Of a stretch of DNA of 64,000 nt, positions 33,425 to 42,265 are shown in pieces. The translations under genes and the position numbers were made by a program. The DNA comes from JAWOLE01 sp963815655. Its GTDB lineage: Bacteria; Acidobacteriota; Thermoanaerobaculia; UBA5066; Gp7-AA6. Position 1 is the first letter of the stretch; the number at the start of each line of letters is the position of its first letter. The stretch is from positions 2,046,001 to 2,110,000 of the forward strand of contig CAWFHK010000001.1 of NCBI GenBank assembly GCA_963815655.1. The letters are read 5' to 3'. Below the pieces are notes generated by a model that saw only the letters and a list, made by a program, of their open reading frames with translations, was not told the DNA's origin and did no database searches.

Positions 33425-34225
33425 ATGACCCGTCTCCGGCGGCATTTCCGGCTCTTCGTCATGTACTTCGGTCAGTACGCGAAGGCGCGGCTGGAATACC
33501 GGGCGGACTTCTTCTCCTCGGTGCTGGCCTCGTTCCTGGGGACGGCGGCGGCGTTCGGGTTCCTGCTGATCGTGTTCTCGAGGGTGCCGGCGGTGAAGGG
33601 GTGGTCGTTCGAGGAGATGGTCTTCCTCTACGGCTTCTCGCTCATCCCGCTCGGCGTCTTCAACGTGTTCTCCTGGAACCTTTATCTCTTCGCCGACCGC
33701 TACCTCATCGAGGGCCGGTTCGACCGGGTCCTGCTCCGGCCGGTCTCCTCCCTCTTCCAGGTCCTCTTCGAGTCGTTCCGCCTGGAGTCGATGCAGGAGA
33801 CGGCGACGGGCCTCTTCGCGATCGTCTGGGCCTCGCGGCGAATCGGGCTCGCGTTCGGCCCTTTCGACGTGGCGCTCTTCGCCGTCTGGGCGGTCTGCGG
33901 CGCGCTGATCTATCTCGCGATCTTCATCGGGCTGACCGCGACGTCCTTCTGGATCGAGGACCGGATCGGGATCTCGCCGCCGGTCTTCAACCTGATGCAG
34001 TTCGGCCGCTACCCGCTCACCATCTACGACGCCTGGGTGCGCTTCGCTCTCTCCTTCGTGATCCCGTTCGCCTTCGCGTCCTTCTACCCGACCGCCCGGT
34101 TCCTCCACCACCCCGAGTTCCTCCGCGAGTTCTGGGCTGTCCCCCTCGTCGCCGCGATTGCCGGGACTCTCGCGTTGTCTCTCTGGAAGAGGGGCGTCGC
34201 CCGGTACCACTCCACCGGGTCGTGA
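33425..34225 (+). CDS. ABC-2 exporter permease (second, DUF990-like)
   Basis: Inner-membrane permease of 266 aa with about six TM helices. MTRLRRHFRLFVMYFGQYAK, ARLEYRADFFSSVLASFLGT, FDRVLLRPVSSLFQVL and PLTIYDAWVRF match the DUF990 / ABC2_membrane_6 permease group. ATG 33425 lies 5 bp after the first permease stop. A much longer frame back to 31784 is a shadow. A family A array separates its end from the convergent M20 gene. Confidence 0.86.
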   Translation: MTRLRRHFRLFVMYFGQYAKARLEYRADFFSSVLASFLGTAAAFGFLLIVFSRVPAVKGWSFEEMVFLYGFSLIPLGVFNVFSWNLYLFADRYLIEGRFDRVLLRPVSSLFQVLFESFRLESMQETATGLFAIVWASRRIGLAFGPFDVALFAVWAVCGALIYLAIFIGLTATSFWIEDRIGISPPVFNLMQFGRYPLTIYDAWVRFALSFVIPFAFASFYPTARFLHHPEFLREFWAVPLVAAIAGTLALSLWKRGVARYHSTGS

Positions 34226-34228
34226 GTT

Positions 34229-34318
34229 GTTTCAGGTTTCAAGTTTCAGGTTTCGAGTTTCAGGTTTCAAGGGACCGGGCGGCGCCTTCCTGAAACCTGA
34301 AACTTGAAACTTGAAACC
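34229..34318. repeat. Inverted heptamer array, family A (copy 4)
   Basis: The left arm (34229-34270) has six units of TTTCAGG/TTTCAAG/TTTCGAG. The right arm (34290-34318) has CTGAAAC/CTGAAAC/TTGAAAC/TTGAAAC. The loop is 19 nt. It fills a convergent gap. Confidence 0.87.
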
Positions 34319-34324
34319 CGTCTC

Positions 34325-35884
34325 TCACCGCCAGACGTAACCGAGCCGGCTCATCAGCGCGGCGCACGTCTCGATGCCGTCCCACAGGTTCTGGACCCTC
34401 AGATTCTCGTTGGCGGCGTGCTGGTTGTTGTCGTGGTTGACGATCGGGATGCCCACCGCGGGGGTCTTGAGCCTGTCGAGGAAGAGGTACATAGGGATGC
34501 TGCCGCCGAGCGTCGGCAGCAGGACGATCGGCCCGCCCGCGGATTGCTCGATCACGCGCGCGACGGCGCGGGACACGGGAAGGTCCATCGAGGTCCGCGC
34601 GGACGGATAGCCCGGTTCCCACACAACGCGCAGCAGGCGCGGCGTCCTGCGCCGGGTCTCGAGATCCGGCGCGTCGCGCACGATCGTGTAGCCCTGGCGC
34701 CGGAGATGCTCCTCCACCCGCTCCCTCACTCTTGCCGGCGTCTGGTCGGGCACGAGGCGGAAGTCGATCGAGGCGGTTGCCTCGGTCGGGATCGAATTGG
34801 TGGCCCTCGAGCCAACGTCGCCGCCGCTCACGCCGCGCAGGTTCAGCGCCGGGCGCATCAGGGTCTGGAGGAGGCTCTCGCCGCCTCCCTCGCTGCGAGC
34901 GAGACCCATCTCCGAGCGGATCCCGGCGTCCACGTCGGGAGCCGCCGCGAGCGCGCGCCGCTCCGTCTCAGTCGGGGGCCGGACATCGTCGGAGAAGTGG
35001 GGAATCAGGATCCGGCCTTCCGTGTCTCGCATGCCGGCGATGAGATTCGCAAGCTCGGCGACCGGGTTCGGCGCCCAGTTGCCGTAATGACCGCTGTGGA
35101 GGCGCCGCGTGGCCCCGTACGCCGTGATCTCGGCCCCGGCGACGCCGCGGGCCCCGAAGTAGATCTGCATGCGCCGGGTCTGGTGCACGGGCCCGTCGAA
35201 GAGAAGCCAGACGTCCCCCTTCAGGCGTCCGGCGTGCGTCTCGAGCAGCTGCGGAAGGTGCGGCGAGCCGGCCTCTTCCTCCCCCTCCAGGAAGAACTTC
35301 AGGTTGACCGACGGCGCAAGACCCGACGCACGCAAGGCGTCCAGCGCCGCGAGCAGCGCGACGATCGGGGCCTTGTCGTCGCTCGCCGAGCGGGCGTAGA
35401 TCCGCCACTCCGGATCGAAGGGAGGCTTGAGCGACTCCGACGGAATCTCGCGCCCTCCCTCTTCGAGCGGCTTGTCGCGCCAGACCGGTTTCCAGGGATC
35501 GCCCGCCCATTGCGACGCGACGACCGGCTGGCCGTCGTAGTGCGCGTAGAGGATCGCCGTGCGCGGCGCGCCCGGCGCGGACAGCTCGCCGTAGACGGCC
35601 GGCGGCGCGCCCGGAACGCGCAGAAGCTCCGTCGAGACGCCGCGTCGCTCCAGGGCGACGGCGATCCGCTCGGCGTTCTTCTCGATGTTCGGGGTATCCG
35701 ACGCCACGTTCGGAAGGGAGAGAAGGGCGGCGAGCTCTTCGAGGATGACCGTCTCGTGGGCCGCGCGATACGAGCGGACCCGGTCCCGCACAACGGCGGC
35801 GCCCGGATCCGAGGCCGGAAGGGCCGGGGCCGGAGCCGCCAGGCCGCAGAGACCGAGAGCGACCGCGACCGCCGTCCGGCTCAT
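34325..35884 (-). CDS. M20-family zinc dipeptidase, secreted
   Basis: Metallopeptidase of the M20 clan, 519 aa, with a signal peptide (VALGLCGLAAPAPALPA). Metal and catalytic motifs are ILYAHYDGQPV, YARSASDDKAP, FFLEGEEEAGSP and a late INHDNNQHAANE-type phrase (IVNHDNNQHAANENLR). A dimerisation lid domain lies between. Expected to cleave dipeptides or small acyl-amino bonds in the periplasm. ATG 35884 overlaps the stop of the CPBP gene by 4 nt. The open frame extending to 38971 in this frame is a shadow of that gene. Confidence 0.9.
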   Translation of the reverse strand: MSRTAVAVALGLCGLAAPAPALPASDPGAAVVRDRVRSYRAAHETVILEELAALLSLPNVASDTPNIEKNAERIAVALERRGVSTELLRVPGAPPAVYGELSAPGAPRTAILYAHYDGQPVVASQWAGDPWKPVWRDKPLEEGGREIPSESLKPPFDPEWRIYARSASDDKAPIVALLAALDALRASGLAPSVNLKFFLEGEEEAGSPHLPQLLETHAGRLKGDVWLLFDGPVHQTRRMQIYFGARGVAGAEITAYGATRRLHSGHYGNWAPNPVAELANLIAGMRDTEGRILIPHFSDDVRPPTETERRALAAAPDVDAGIRSEMGLARSEGGGESLLQTLMRPALNLRGVSGGDVGSRATNSIPTEATASIDFRLVPDQTPARVRERVEEHLRRQGYTIVRDAPDLETRRRTPRLLRVVWEPGYPSARTSMDLPVSRAVARVIEQSAGGPIVLLPTLGGSIPMYLFLDRLKTPAVGIPIVNHDNNQHAANENLRVQNLWDGIETCAALMSRLGYVWR

Positions 35885-38800
35885 CCGCCCTCCCCCGGCG
35901 CCGCGGGCGCGGGGACCGGGGCCGGCGCCTCGACGCGCCGGCCGGCGAGCAGCGCCACGGCGGCGAGCAGGACGAGCAGCAGGCCGAGCCAGCCCGACAT
36001 CCGATCGGCGGGCGCCGGCTGCGCGAGGAGGGACGCGGCTGCCCGGCCCCCGAAGGTCAGGACGCCGAAGAGAACCCAGGCCGCCACGTGATCTCTCAGG
36101 AGCCAGAACGCGACGGCCGCCAGGTACGCCAGCGTCACGAGGGGCGGAAGCAACGAGGCCGCGAGCTCCGGCGCCGAATGGAACGAGGCCGGGACGAGCG
36201 CGAAGAACAGGGCCAGGGCCGCGAGCGCCCGTCCGAGCGGTTTCCGGAAAACGGGGTGCGGCAGCGCCAGCGCCACGACCGCCGCCGCCGCCGCGATCGT
36301 GAGCGTGCTCCGCGCGGAGCCCCACAGGACGGCCACGGCCGGGAACGCGGCCTGGAGCGAGTCGGGGAGCGAAGGATCGAAGGAGAAGACCGAGGTGAAA
36401 CGGGCCGCCGCGAGGGACTCCCAGCGCGCGAGACCGGCCAGGCCCAGCGCCGCCACCGCGGCCCGCGCGCCGGCGTCCGAGAGCGAGCCGGCGAGCCTCG
36501 CCCGCCGCCATCCGGGGCGGGCTCCGGAGAAGAGCACGAAGGCGATCGCGAACCCGGCCAGGAGGACGATCCATCCGATCAGGAGAACGATCACGACCGT
36601 GAACTCGAAGGCCGCGAGGGGAATCTGGGTCGGGTAGGAGCGGAACACGGAGAGGAAATTGTTGCCGACGCCGCACGCGGCCAGGAGGGCTGCGACCGCC
36701 AGGGGAGCGAGAAGCGTTCTCCATCGAAACTCCGGGCCCCGCACGATCCGGAGGAAGAGGAGGAACGCGACGCCGACGAGGCCGCCGATCGCGACGACCT
36801 TCACTCCGACGAGCAGCCAGCTCGCCGCGCCCCTCTTGCGGTACGCGCGCTGGAAATCTTCCGGCACGCGCACCGAGGGGAGCAGCGACGCCAGCCGCGC
36901 GCCGTGGAAAACGGCGCGAATCCGCGGCCACGCCTCGCCGACGCCCGGCGGACGCGACTCGAGCACGACGGTCGTGTCCACGCGCTTGGGGCGGTTCTGC
37001 GTGCCGAGGTCCACGACCGTGTAGGACGCCGCCGGGTATCCGAGCTTCCCCGCGGCCTCGAGCGCGCGCCGCCTCGCCTCCTCGGCGGAGGGCGGGGGCG
37101 CCGCCGGCGCCGCCTCCTCCTTCGGATTGACGAAGCCGATGACGCGGGAGCGCCGCGAGTCCACGAGGACTTTCCACTCCTCCTTCTTCTCGGGCTCGAA
37201 GAAGCGCGCCGCCCAGAAGTCGAGCGGCAACCGGTCCTTGACGAGCTTTCGGAAGCCCGCGGTTCCTCCCTTCGAAAAGACGTACCGCGCGGCCCCTTCC
37301 GAGAACGTCGGGATCCCGCCGCTCTCCGCCGGGTTCGCCTCCCGCATGTCCTCGTCGTCGGCGAAGCCGGTGCCCGGGTAGACGACCACGCGGTACCGTT
37401 CCGGGACGACGCCGTTGGCGGCGAGGAAGGCGCGCCCGATGGCCGCGGCGTTCGACCGCCCGGTCGCGTCTTCGGCGACACGGCGATCGGGGTCGGCCGG
37501 GACCAGGAACGCGGCGGCGAGAAGAACGGCCACGGCCGTGAGAACGATGAAGGCCCGCCGCGCGACCGGGCGCGGAGGCGCCACGGACTCCCCGACGGGC
37601 GCGGCCAACGGGGGCGCCGGGACGAAGCCGAGGTCCCCGTTGGTCAGGCCCGCCGACGGCGCGAAGCCTCCCCGGCGCCAGTAGAAGACGAGCGAGGCCG
37701 CCAGCGGCAGCAGAAGAATCAACGCCGACGCCCCGCCCGTCAGAATGTAGTACGCGTTGCGGGAGCGCAGCAGCAGGAGCGCCGTGTAGAGCGCGTCCAC
37801 GGTGAAGTGCCAGACGAGGAGCGGCAGCGCCCCGAAGCGCAGCATCAGGAATCCGATGGCCACGCCGGCGAAGCCCACTTCGAGCCCCCGGATGTAGAAG
37901 GGCTGGTTCGGATACGCGGCGTGGTTGAAGCCCCAGATGAAGGCGGGCAGGACGACCGCGACGATCCTCCCGGCCCCCAGCCGGTCGAGGAAGGAGATCG
38001 AAAAGAGCCGGCTCGACCCTTCCTCGATCACGGCGGGCAGAAAGCCGATGAAGAGGACCGTGGCCCACGGCAGAGCGGTGTTCAGGATGTCGTCGTACGG
38101 GATCTCCGCCGGCGCCCACGCGCCCAGGCGCGCGGCCACGACGTAGAAGACCGCCTGGTAGGCGAAGAAGAACGCGGTCATCGCGTAACCGAGGAGCAGC
38201 CCCCGGAAGAAGCCCTTCGAACGCAGCCCGCGCCGGGAAAAGAGGCCCGGCAGGGAGAGGTGCCCCGGAAAGCGCTCCCGGTAGATCGGTTCGGAGGAGG
38301 CCACGACGAGCGCGATGGAGGCCCCGATGGCCACCGCGCCGAGAATGCCGAGAATGATCTCCTTGGCCAGGTGCCCCGACAGCGGGCTCGCCGTGTCGTA
38401 GTGGAAGAGACTCAGCGGGATCCCGTTCACCGTCGAGAGGAGCGACAGCAGGAACGCCACGAACCCGAAGATGGCCACGAGCTTCCAGGGGATGTCCTTG
38501 CGGACGAGCTTCGTGATCAACACGGCGATCATCGCCAGGAACGTGACGAACAGCGCGAAGTTGCCGACGAGGTTTGCCGTGTTGTTCCGGGAGCGCAGCT
38601 TCTCGTACGCCCGCGACCACGCCTCCGGGACGTGCACGTACTCCCGGAAGGCCGTGACCTCGTTGAACGAGACCGTCGTCGCGTAGCGGACGGTGGCCTC
38701 CCCCATCCGGAAGCCCTTCCTCTCGTCCACGAACGTCCAGTCGGTCCGCGCGGGACGCGATCGGGGCGTGGCTTCGATCGCCTCGAGGTTCCCCGCGAGA

Positions 38801-39282
38801 CCGCGCGTGGCGAGAAAGCGCAGGGAGACCGCGCGCGCTTCTTCCCTGGAAGGGCGCGGGCCCGGGGCGTCGTCCTTGCGGACCGATGCGAAGGACGCCA
38901 GATCGCCGAGCGGGGTGATCGCGACGCGCTCCTCCTCCTTGACGCCCGACTGGAACCAGCGCATCTCCCACCGCCAGACCTTCGCGTCCCTGCCGTAATA
39001 ACGGCCGGCGGTTTCCAGGCCGAGCTCCCGCTCGAGGTACACCTTCGGCTCTTCCTCGACGTCGAAGCTCCCCGCGAACCGGCTCCGGCCGATGTCGCGG
39101 CCGCGGCTCTGCAGGAACTTCTCGGCGACCGCGCGCGCCTCCTGCCGGTTGACGCGGAACTCGATGGACGCCTCGGGGAAGGCCCGCCGGAACAGCGCGA
39201 GAGTGATCGCGCCGCCCGCCGCGATGACGGCGACGCAGATCAGGATGAAACGGAGGTCCTTCCGGTCGAGTTTTTCCATCAT
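35881..39282 (-). CDS. Giant CPBP-family intramembrane metalloprotease with repeated PepSY-like domains
   Basis: Membrane protein of 1133 aa. One TM helix (about 10-32) is followed by two PepSY-like blocks (NRQEARAVAEKFLQSRG, SREEARAVSLRFLATRG). Then TM helices carry the CPBP/Rce1 protease core: E420-E421...R425 (EEGSSR), F450-ish...H454 (WGFNH) and H492...D496 (WHFTVD). A second periplasmic region has two more PepSY-like blocks (SNAAAIGRAFLAANG, SAEEARRRALEAAGKLG), then about eight more TM helices. Typical CPBP proteins are about 200-300 aa, so this is four times the usual size. It overlaps the M20 peptidase gene by ATGA, suggesting joint peptide processing. Confidence 0.85.
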   Translation of the reverse strand: MMEKLDRKDLRFILICVAVIAAGGAITLALFRRAFPEASIEFRVNRQEARAVAEKFLQSRGRDIGRSRFAGSFDVEEEPKVYLERELGLETAGRYYGRDAKVWRWEMRWFQSGVKEEERVAITPLGDLASFASVRKDDAPGPRPSREEARAVSLRFLATRGLAGNLEAIEATPRSRPARTDWTFVDERKGFRMGEATVRYATTVSFNEVTAFREYVHVPEAWSRAYEKLRSRNNTANLVGNFALFVTFLAMIAVLITKLVRKDIPWKLVAIFGFVAFLLSLLSTVNGIPLSLFHYDTASPLSGHLAKEIILGILGAVAIGASIALVVASSEPIYRERFPGHLSLPGLFSRRGLRSKGFFRGLLLGYAMTAFFFAYQAVFYVVAARLGAWAPAEIPYDDILNTALPWATVLFIGFLPAVIEEGSSRLFSISFLDRLGAGRIVAVVLPAFIWGFNHAAYPNQPFYIRGLEVGFAGVAIGFLMLRFGALPLLVWHFTVDALYTALLLLRSRNAYYILTGGASALILLLPLAASLVFYWRRGGFAPSAGLTNGDLGFVPAPPLAAPVGESVAPPRPVARRAFIVLTAVAVLLAAAFLVPADPDRRVAEDATGRSNAAAIGRAFLAANGVVPERYRVVVYPGTGFADDEDMREANPAESGGIPTFSEGAARYVFSKGGTAGFRKLVKDRLPLDFWAARFFEPEKKEEWKVLVDSRRSRVIGFVNPKEEAAPAAPPPSAEEARRRALEAAGKLGYPAASYTVVDLGTQNRPKRVDTTVVLESRPPGVGEAWPRIRAVFHGARLASLLPSVRVPEDFQRAYRKRGAASWLLVGVKVVAIGGLVGVAFLLFLRIVRGPEFRWRTLLAPLAVAALLAACGVGNNFLSVFRSYPTQIPLAAFEFTVVIVLLIGWIVLLAGFAIAFVLFSGARPGWRRARLAGSLSDAGARAAVAALGLAGLARWESLAAARFTSVFSFDPSLPDSLQAAFPAVAVLWGSARSTLTIAAAAAVVALALPHPVFRKPLGRALAALALFFALVPASFHSAPELAASLLPPLVTLAYLAAVAFWLLRDHVAAWVLFGVLTFGGRAAASLLAQPAPADRMSGWLGLLLVLLAAVALLAGRRVEAPAPVPAPAAPGEGG

Positions 39283-39294
39283 TCCCCCAGTCCG

Positions 39295-39364
39295 GGTTTC
39301 AGGTTTCAGATTTCAGGTTTCAAGAGACAGGGCTGCCTGAAACCTGAAACTTGAAACTTGAAAC
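39295..39364. repeat. Inverted heptamer array, family A (copy 5)
   Basis: The left arm (39295-39322) has GTTTCAG/GTTTCAG/ATTTCAG/GTTTCAA and the right arm (39336-39364) has CTGAAAC/CTGAAAC/TTGAAAC/TTGAAAC. It lies between the FabG-type gene and the CPBP gene on the same strand. Confidence 0.86.
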
Positions 39365-39368
39365 TCCC

Positions 39369-40130
39369 TCATCCGACGAGGACGCTCCCTCCGTTGACGT
39401 TCAGCACCTCGCCCTGGACGTGGCGCGCGAGGTCGGACACGAGGAAGAGGACCGGGCCCGCAATGTCAGCGGGCTGCGCCACGCGGCCGAGCGGGATCGC
39501 GGCCTCGATCTCGGCACGGCGGGCGGAATCCGCGAGGGTGTCGCGCGTCAGGTCGGTTTCGACCCATCCCGGCGCGACGCAGTTGACGCGGATGCCGCGC
39601 GGCCCGAGCTCCGCCGCGAGCGACTTCGTGTAGGAGACGAGGCCTCCCTTCGTCGCGGCGTAGGCGGAGTGCCCCGCCTCGCCCCGCTGCCCGGCCGTTG
39701 AAGAGACGAAGACAATGCTCCCCTCCGTCTTCTCCAGATGCGGCACCGCCGCGTCCGTCACGAGGAAGGCCCCGCGCAGGTTGATCGCCAGCGTCCGGTC
39801 CCAGACGTCCAGGTCTCCCCGCCCTGCCCGGTCCTCCTCCCAGATCCCGGCGTTGTTGACCAGGATGTCGAGGCGACCCCACGCGGCCACGGCGGACTCT
39901 ACCAGCCCGCGAGCCGCCCCGGCTTCGGAGACGTCGCCCGCGAGCGCGATCGCCTCGCCGCCGGAGGCGCGGACCTCCTCCACGAGAGACCGCGCGGCCC
40001 CTTCATCGGCCACGTAGTTGACGGCCACGTGCGCCCCCGCCCGCGCCAGCAGCTGCGCCACCGCGCGCCCGATGCCGCGGGAACCGCCGGTGACCAGGGC
40101 GACACGACCGGACAGATCAATGCCGACCAC
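39369..40130 (-). CDS. fabG: Short-chain dehydrogenase, 3-oxoacyl-ACP reductase type
   Basis: NAD(P)H-dependent reductase of about 253 aa. Rossmann motif VALVTGGSRGIGRAVAQLL, NNAG motif (ILVNNAGIWEE), catalytic Ser-Tyr-Lys (SSTAGQRGEAGHSAYAATKG) and C-terminal DLARHVQGEVLNVNGGSVLV closely follow FabG. A second role in another pathway cannot be excluded as no fab genes are near. GTG 40130 is preferred; the open frame from 40163 would begin inside repeat J. Confidence 0.85.
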   Translation of the reverse strand: MVGIDLSGRVALVTGGSRGIGRAVAQLLARAGAHVAVNYVADEGAARSLVEEVRASGGEAIALAGDVSEAGAARGLVESAVAAWGRLDILVNNAGIWEEDRAGRGDLDVWDRTLAINLRGAFLVTDAAVPHLEKTEGSIVFVSSTAGQRGEAGHSAYAATKGGLVSYTKSLAAELGPRGIRVNCVAPGWVETDLTRDTLADSARRAEIEAAIPLGRVAQPADIAGPVLFLVSDLARHVQGEVLNVNGGSVLVG

Positions 40131-40158
40131 CCCGATGAAGATATCAGGCCGCCCCGTT

Positions 40159-40247
40159 GTCATCCCGAGGAGCGAAGGGACGAGGGATCTGCTCCGAAAA
40201 CGCCTTCTCCGCGAGCAGATCCCTCGCTTCGCTCGGGATGACGGAAG
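40159..40247. repeat. Long inverted repeat of the GTCATCCCGAGCGAAGCGAGGGATCTGCTC type
   Basis: The left arm (40159-40194) reads GTCATCCCGAG..GAGGGATCTGCTC with small insertions. The right arm (40215-40245) is its complement without them. A 20-nt loop is between. This GAGCGAAGCGAGG-type dispersed repeat is familiar from many bacterial genomes and is distinct in style from the 7-mer arrays. Confidence 0.75.
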
Positions 40248-40256
40248 GTGGGATAT

Positions 40257-41609
40257 CTACGTCCCGGCAATCAGCTGCGCGACATAGAGGGACAGCGCGT
40301 CGAGAGGGTCCACCGACGACTTCAGGCGCACGTCCACGTCGGCGGCGCGCGCGAGCGCTCGGGAGAGCTCCGGCTTCGAGTAGCTCGCTGCGCGGTTGGC
40401 GGCCTTGAACCACACATACGGGCTGACCTGGCCCTGCTTGTTCTGAAAGGGGGAGCGGCCGAAGGGAGAGACCGGCTCGGAGAGGCGGGGCACCACCCGG
40501 CTCTCGAAGGTCCTCGAGTTCATCGAGACGTCCGGACCGCTCTTCATCTCTTCCAGCCGCTCGCGGATCAGGAGCATGTGCCGGATCTCCTCCGACAGCA
40601 TCCCGAAGAAACGGACCGGCCAGTACTCCTCCGTGTCCATGCCTCGCTTGCCCGCGCGGACGGCCCGCCCCGAGAAGAGGCGCTCGAGATGCGCCAGCGC
40701 CTCGCCGGCCTTGCGCCGTCCGATGGCGTCGTAGAGCGCGTAGATATCCTCCGAGGAGTCGTCGTCGACGTTCTCCCGGACGTCCGCCGCGCGCACGCGC
40801 CCGCCCGGGCCCGCCCACTGAAGCAGCTTCTGGAGCTCCGCGGAGAAGAGCCGGGGATCCGAGTTCGTCTGAACGAGCAGCCGGACGATCGCCTCCGGGT
40901 CGAACGAGACCTCGCGCTCGCGGGCGAGGCCGCGCGCGAGACGCGCGAGCGCCTGGCCGGCATCCTCGCCGGCCGAAGCCGCGAGCACCACGCCCTTGCT
41001 CGCGATCTCTTCCAGCAGATCCACTCCGGCGGGCGGCGCCGTGGCCGTGAGAAGCGCCACGATGCCGTCGTTGCCGCGCTCGAGCAGGAGGCGGATGGCG
41101 CTCTTCAGGACGGCCGGGCTTCCCCGCTCCTCGGGCAGCTCCGCGAGGATCGCCGCCAGAGCCTCCTGTTTCGGCTTGCGCCGCGTCTTGCGCGCCGCGT
41201 CTTCCGCCAGCTCCTCCGGCGGCGCGCCGGCCGGAAGGCCAAGCGCCGAAATCAACGCCCGTGTCCGGCGGAACGCCTCGCGCCGGCCGGCGGGAGTCCC
41301 CTTTTCCCACGCCTCGACGGCGGAATCCACGAGACTCCCGGGAGACTCCGAGCCGAGGAGGGCCGTGATGTCGAACTGCACGAGCCGCCGGGCGGAAAAG
41401 AGCGAGCGGTTGAGCAGCGCGTCCGAGACGGCCTCGACCGGCGCGTCCTCCTCGAACCGGAGGACCTCGGCATCCCCCTCCGCCAGCCTCGCCGCCGCCT
41501 TCGCCGCCGCTTCCTCGACGAAGAACTCCACGTCCCCGGCGACCAGGATCACCGAAGGCGCCGCCTCGAAGGAAGGAACCTCCGCGTCGGTGAAGGGTCT
41601 CCGCGCCAT
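40257..41609 (-). CDS. holA: DNA polymerase III delta subunit
   Basis: Clamp-loader subunit delta, 450 aa, which opens the beta sliding clamp. AAA+-like domain I begins FEAAPSVILVAGDVEFFVEE. Family text includes SLFSARRLVQFDI, DPRLFSAELQKLLQWAG and DIYALYDAIGRRKAGEALAHL. It is longer than the usual 330-350 aa because of an Arg/Lys-rich insertion around residues 120-170. Bounded upstream by an octamer array. Confidence 0.85.
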   Translation of the reverse strand: MARRPFTDAEVPSFEAAPSVILVAGDVEFFVEEAAAKAAARLAEGDAEVLRFEEDAPVEAVSDALLNRSLFSARRLVQFDITALLGSESPGSLVDSAVEAWEKGTPAGRREAFRRTRALISALGLPAGAPPEELAEDAARKTRRKPKQEALAAILAELPEERGSPAVLKSAIRLLLERGNDGIVALLTATAPPAGVDLLEEIASKGVVLAASAGEDAGQALARLARGLAREREVSFDPEAIVRLLVQTNSDPRLFSAELQKLLQWAGPGGRVRAADVRENVDDDSSEDIYALYDAIGRRKAGEALAHLERLFSGRAVRAGKRGMDTEEYWPVRFFGMLSEEIRHMLLIRERLEEMKSGPDVSMNSRTFESRVVPRLSEPVSPFGRSPFQNKQGQVSPYVWFKAANRAASYSKPELSRALARAADVDVRLKSSVDPLDALSLYVAQLIAGT

Positions 41610-41637
41610 TCGCCCAGTCTACTTCGGCGACGACGAT

Positions 41638-41694
41638 CGCTCGATCACCCGATCACCCGATCACCCGATCACCCGATCACCCGATCACCCGATT
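41638..41694. repeat. Octamer array, family C (copy 1)
   Basis: Seven tandem CGATCACC units with no opposing arm. Lies between the dksA-type gene and holA on the minus strand. Confidence 0.88.
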
Positions 41695-41700
41695 GAAGTG

Positions 41701-41731
41701 AAAACGAAAAAGGCCCCGGATCGCCGGGGCC
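41701..41731 (-). terminator. Intrinsic terminator of the DksA-type gene
   Basis: On the minus strand GGCCCCGG, a 4-nt loop and CCGGGGCC are followed by a T-rich run (TTTTTCGTTTT). It lies 25 bp after the stop at 41756 and is the clearest rho-independent terminator in the window. Confidence 0.85.
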
Positions 41732-41755
41732 CCCGTTCGACAGAGACAGACTCTT

Positions 41756-42145
41756 TTAAGCTTCGAGCAGTCCCTTCTCCTGGAGCTCCTGGCAGTCCAC
41801 GCAGTGGCGGGACCAGGGGATGGCGGTCAGGCGCTTCTCGCTCATCGGATTGCCGCAGTTCTGACAGGAGCCGAAGGTCCCGTCCTCGATGCGAGCGAGG
41901 GCCTGGTCGATCTGCTGGACGGTGTTGCGCTCGCTGTCGTTCAAGGAGTAGAGGAACTCCCGGGTATACGAAGAAACAGCCTTGTCGGCGATGTCCTGAG
42001 TGGACTCCTCGGTCGTCTCTTCCTCGGCGTTTCTGGTCTTCGCGAGCTCGGCCAGACGGGCGTTCTTCTTCTCCTGCAGGAGACGCCGGTACTTTTCCAG
42101 TTCCCTCTTCGGCATCTTCGCCGCGCGTGCGGTGGTGGTGGGCAT
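41756..42145 (-). CDS. DksA/TraR-family zinc-finger protein
   Basis: RNA-polymerase secondary-channel protein of 129 aa with a coiled-coil and a C-terminal C4 zinc finger (CQNCGNPMSEKRL...CVDC). DksA proteins act with ppGpp; TraR-like forms act alone, and which applies here is not clear. ATG 42145 with AAGGAG 10 nt upstream is chosen over the frame start at 42196. It carries its own terminator. Confidence 0.87.
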   Translation of the reverse strand: MPTTTARAAKMPKRELEKYRRLLQEKKNARLAELAKTRNAEEETTEESTQDIADKAVSSYTREFLYSLNDSERNTVQQIDQALARIEDGTFGSCQNCGNPMSEKRLTAIPWSRHCVDCQELQEKGLLEA

Positions 42146-42265
42146 GTCGCGTGTTCTCCTTCCGTGACGCCCTCTGAAACAGGCGGGGCGTCCCAACTTG
42201 AACGCGGGATCATAGCCGAGTTATTCCGCCGGCGAGAAGGTTTTTAGGCATTCCTGCGAAAGGAC

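Noticed and set aside
31784..34225. An 813-codon open frame joining ATPase region and permease
   Set aside because: Its first two thirds overlap the ABC ATPase and first permease in another frame and look like shadow. Only 33425-34225 is a real permease.
34325..38971. A single 1548-codon open frame on the minus strand
   Set aside because: Only its last 519 codons (34325-35884) look like a protein (M20 peptidase). The rest is Arg/Gly/Pro-rich shadow of the CPBP gene in another frame of GC-rich DNA.
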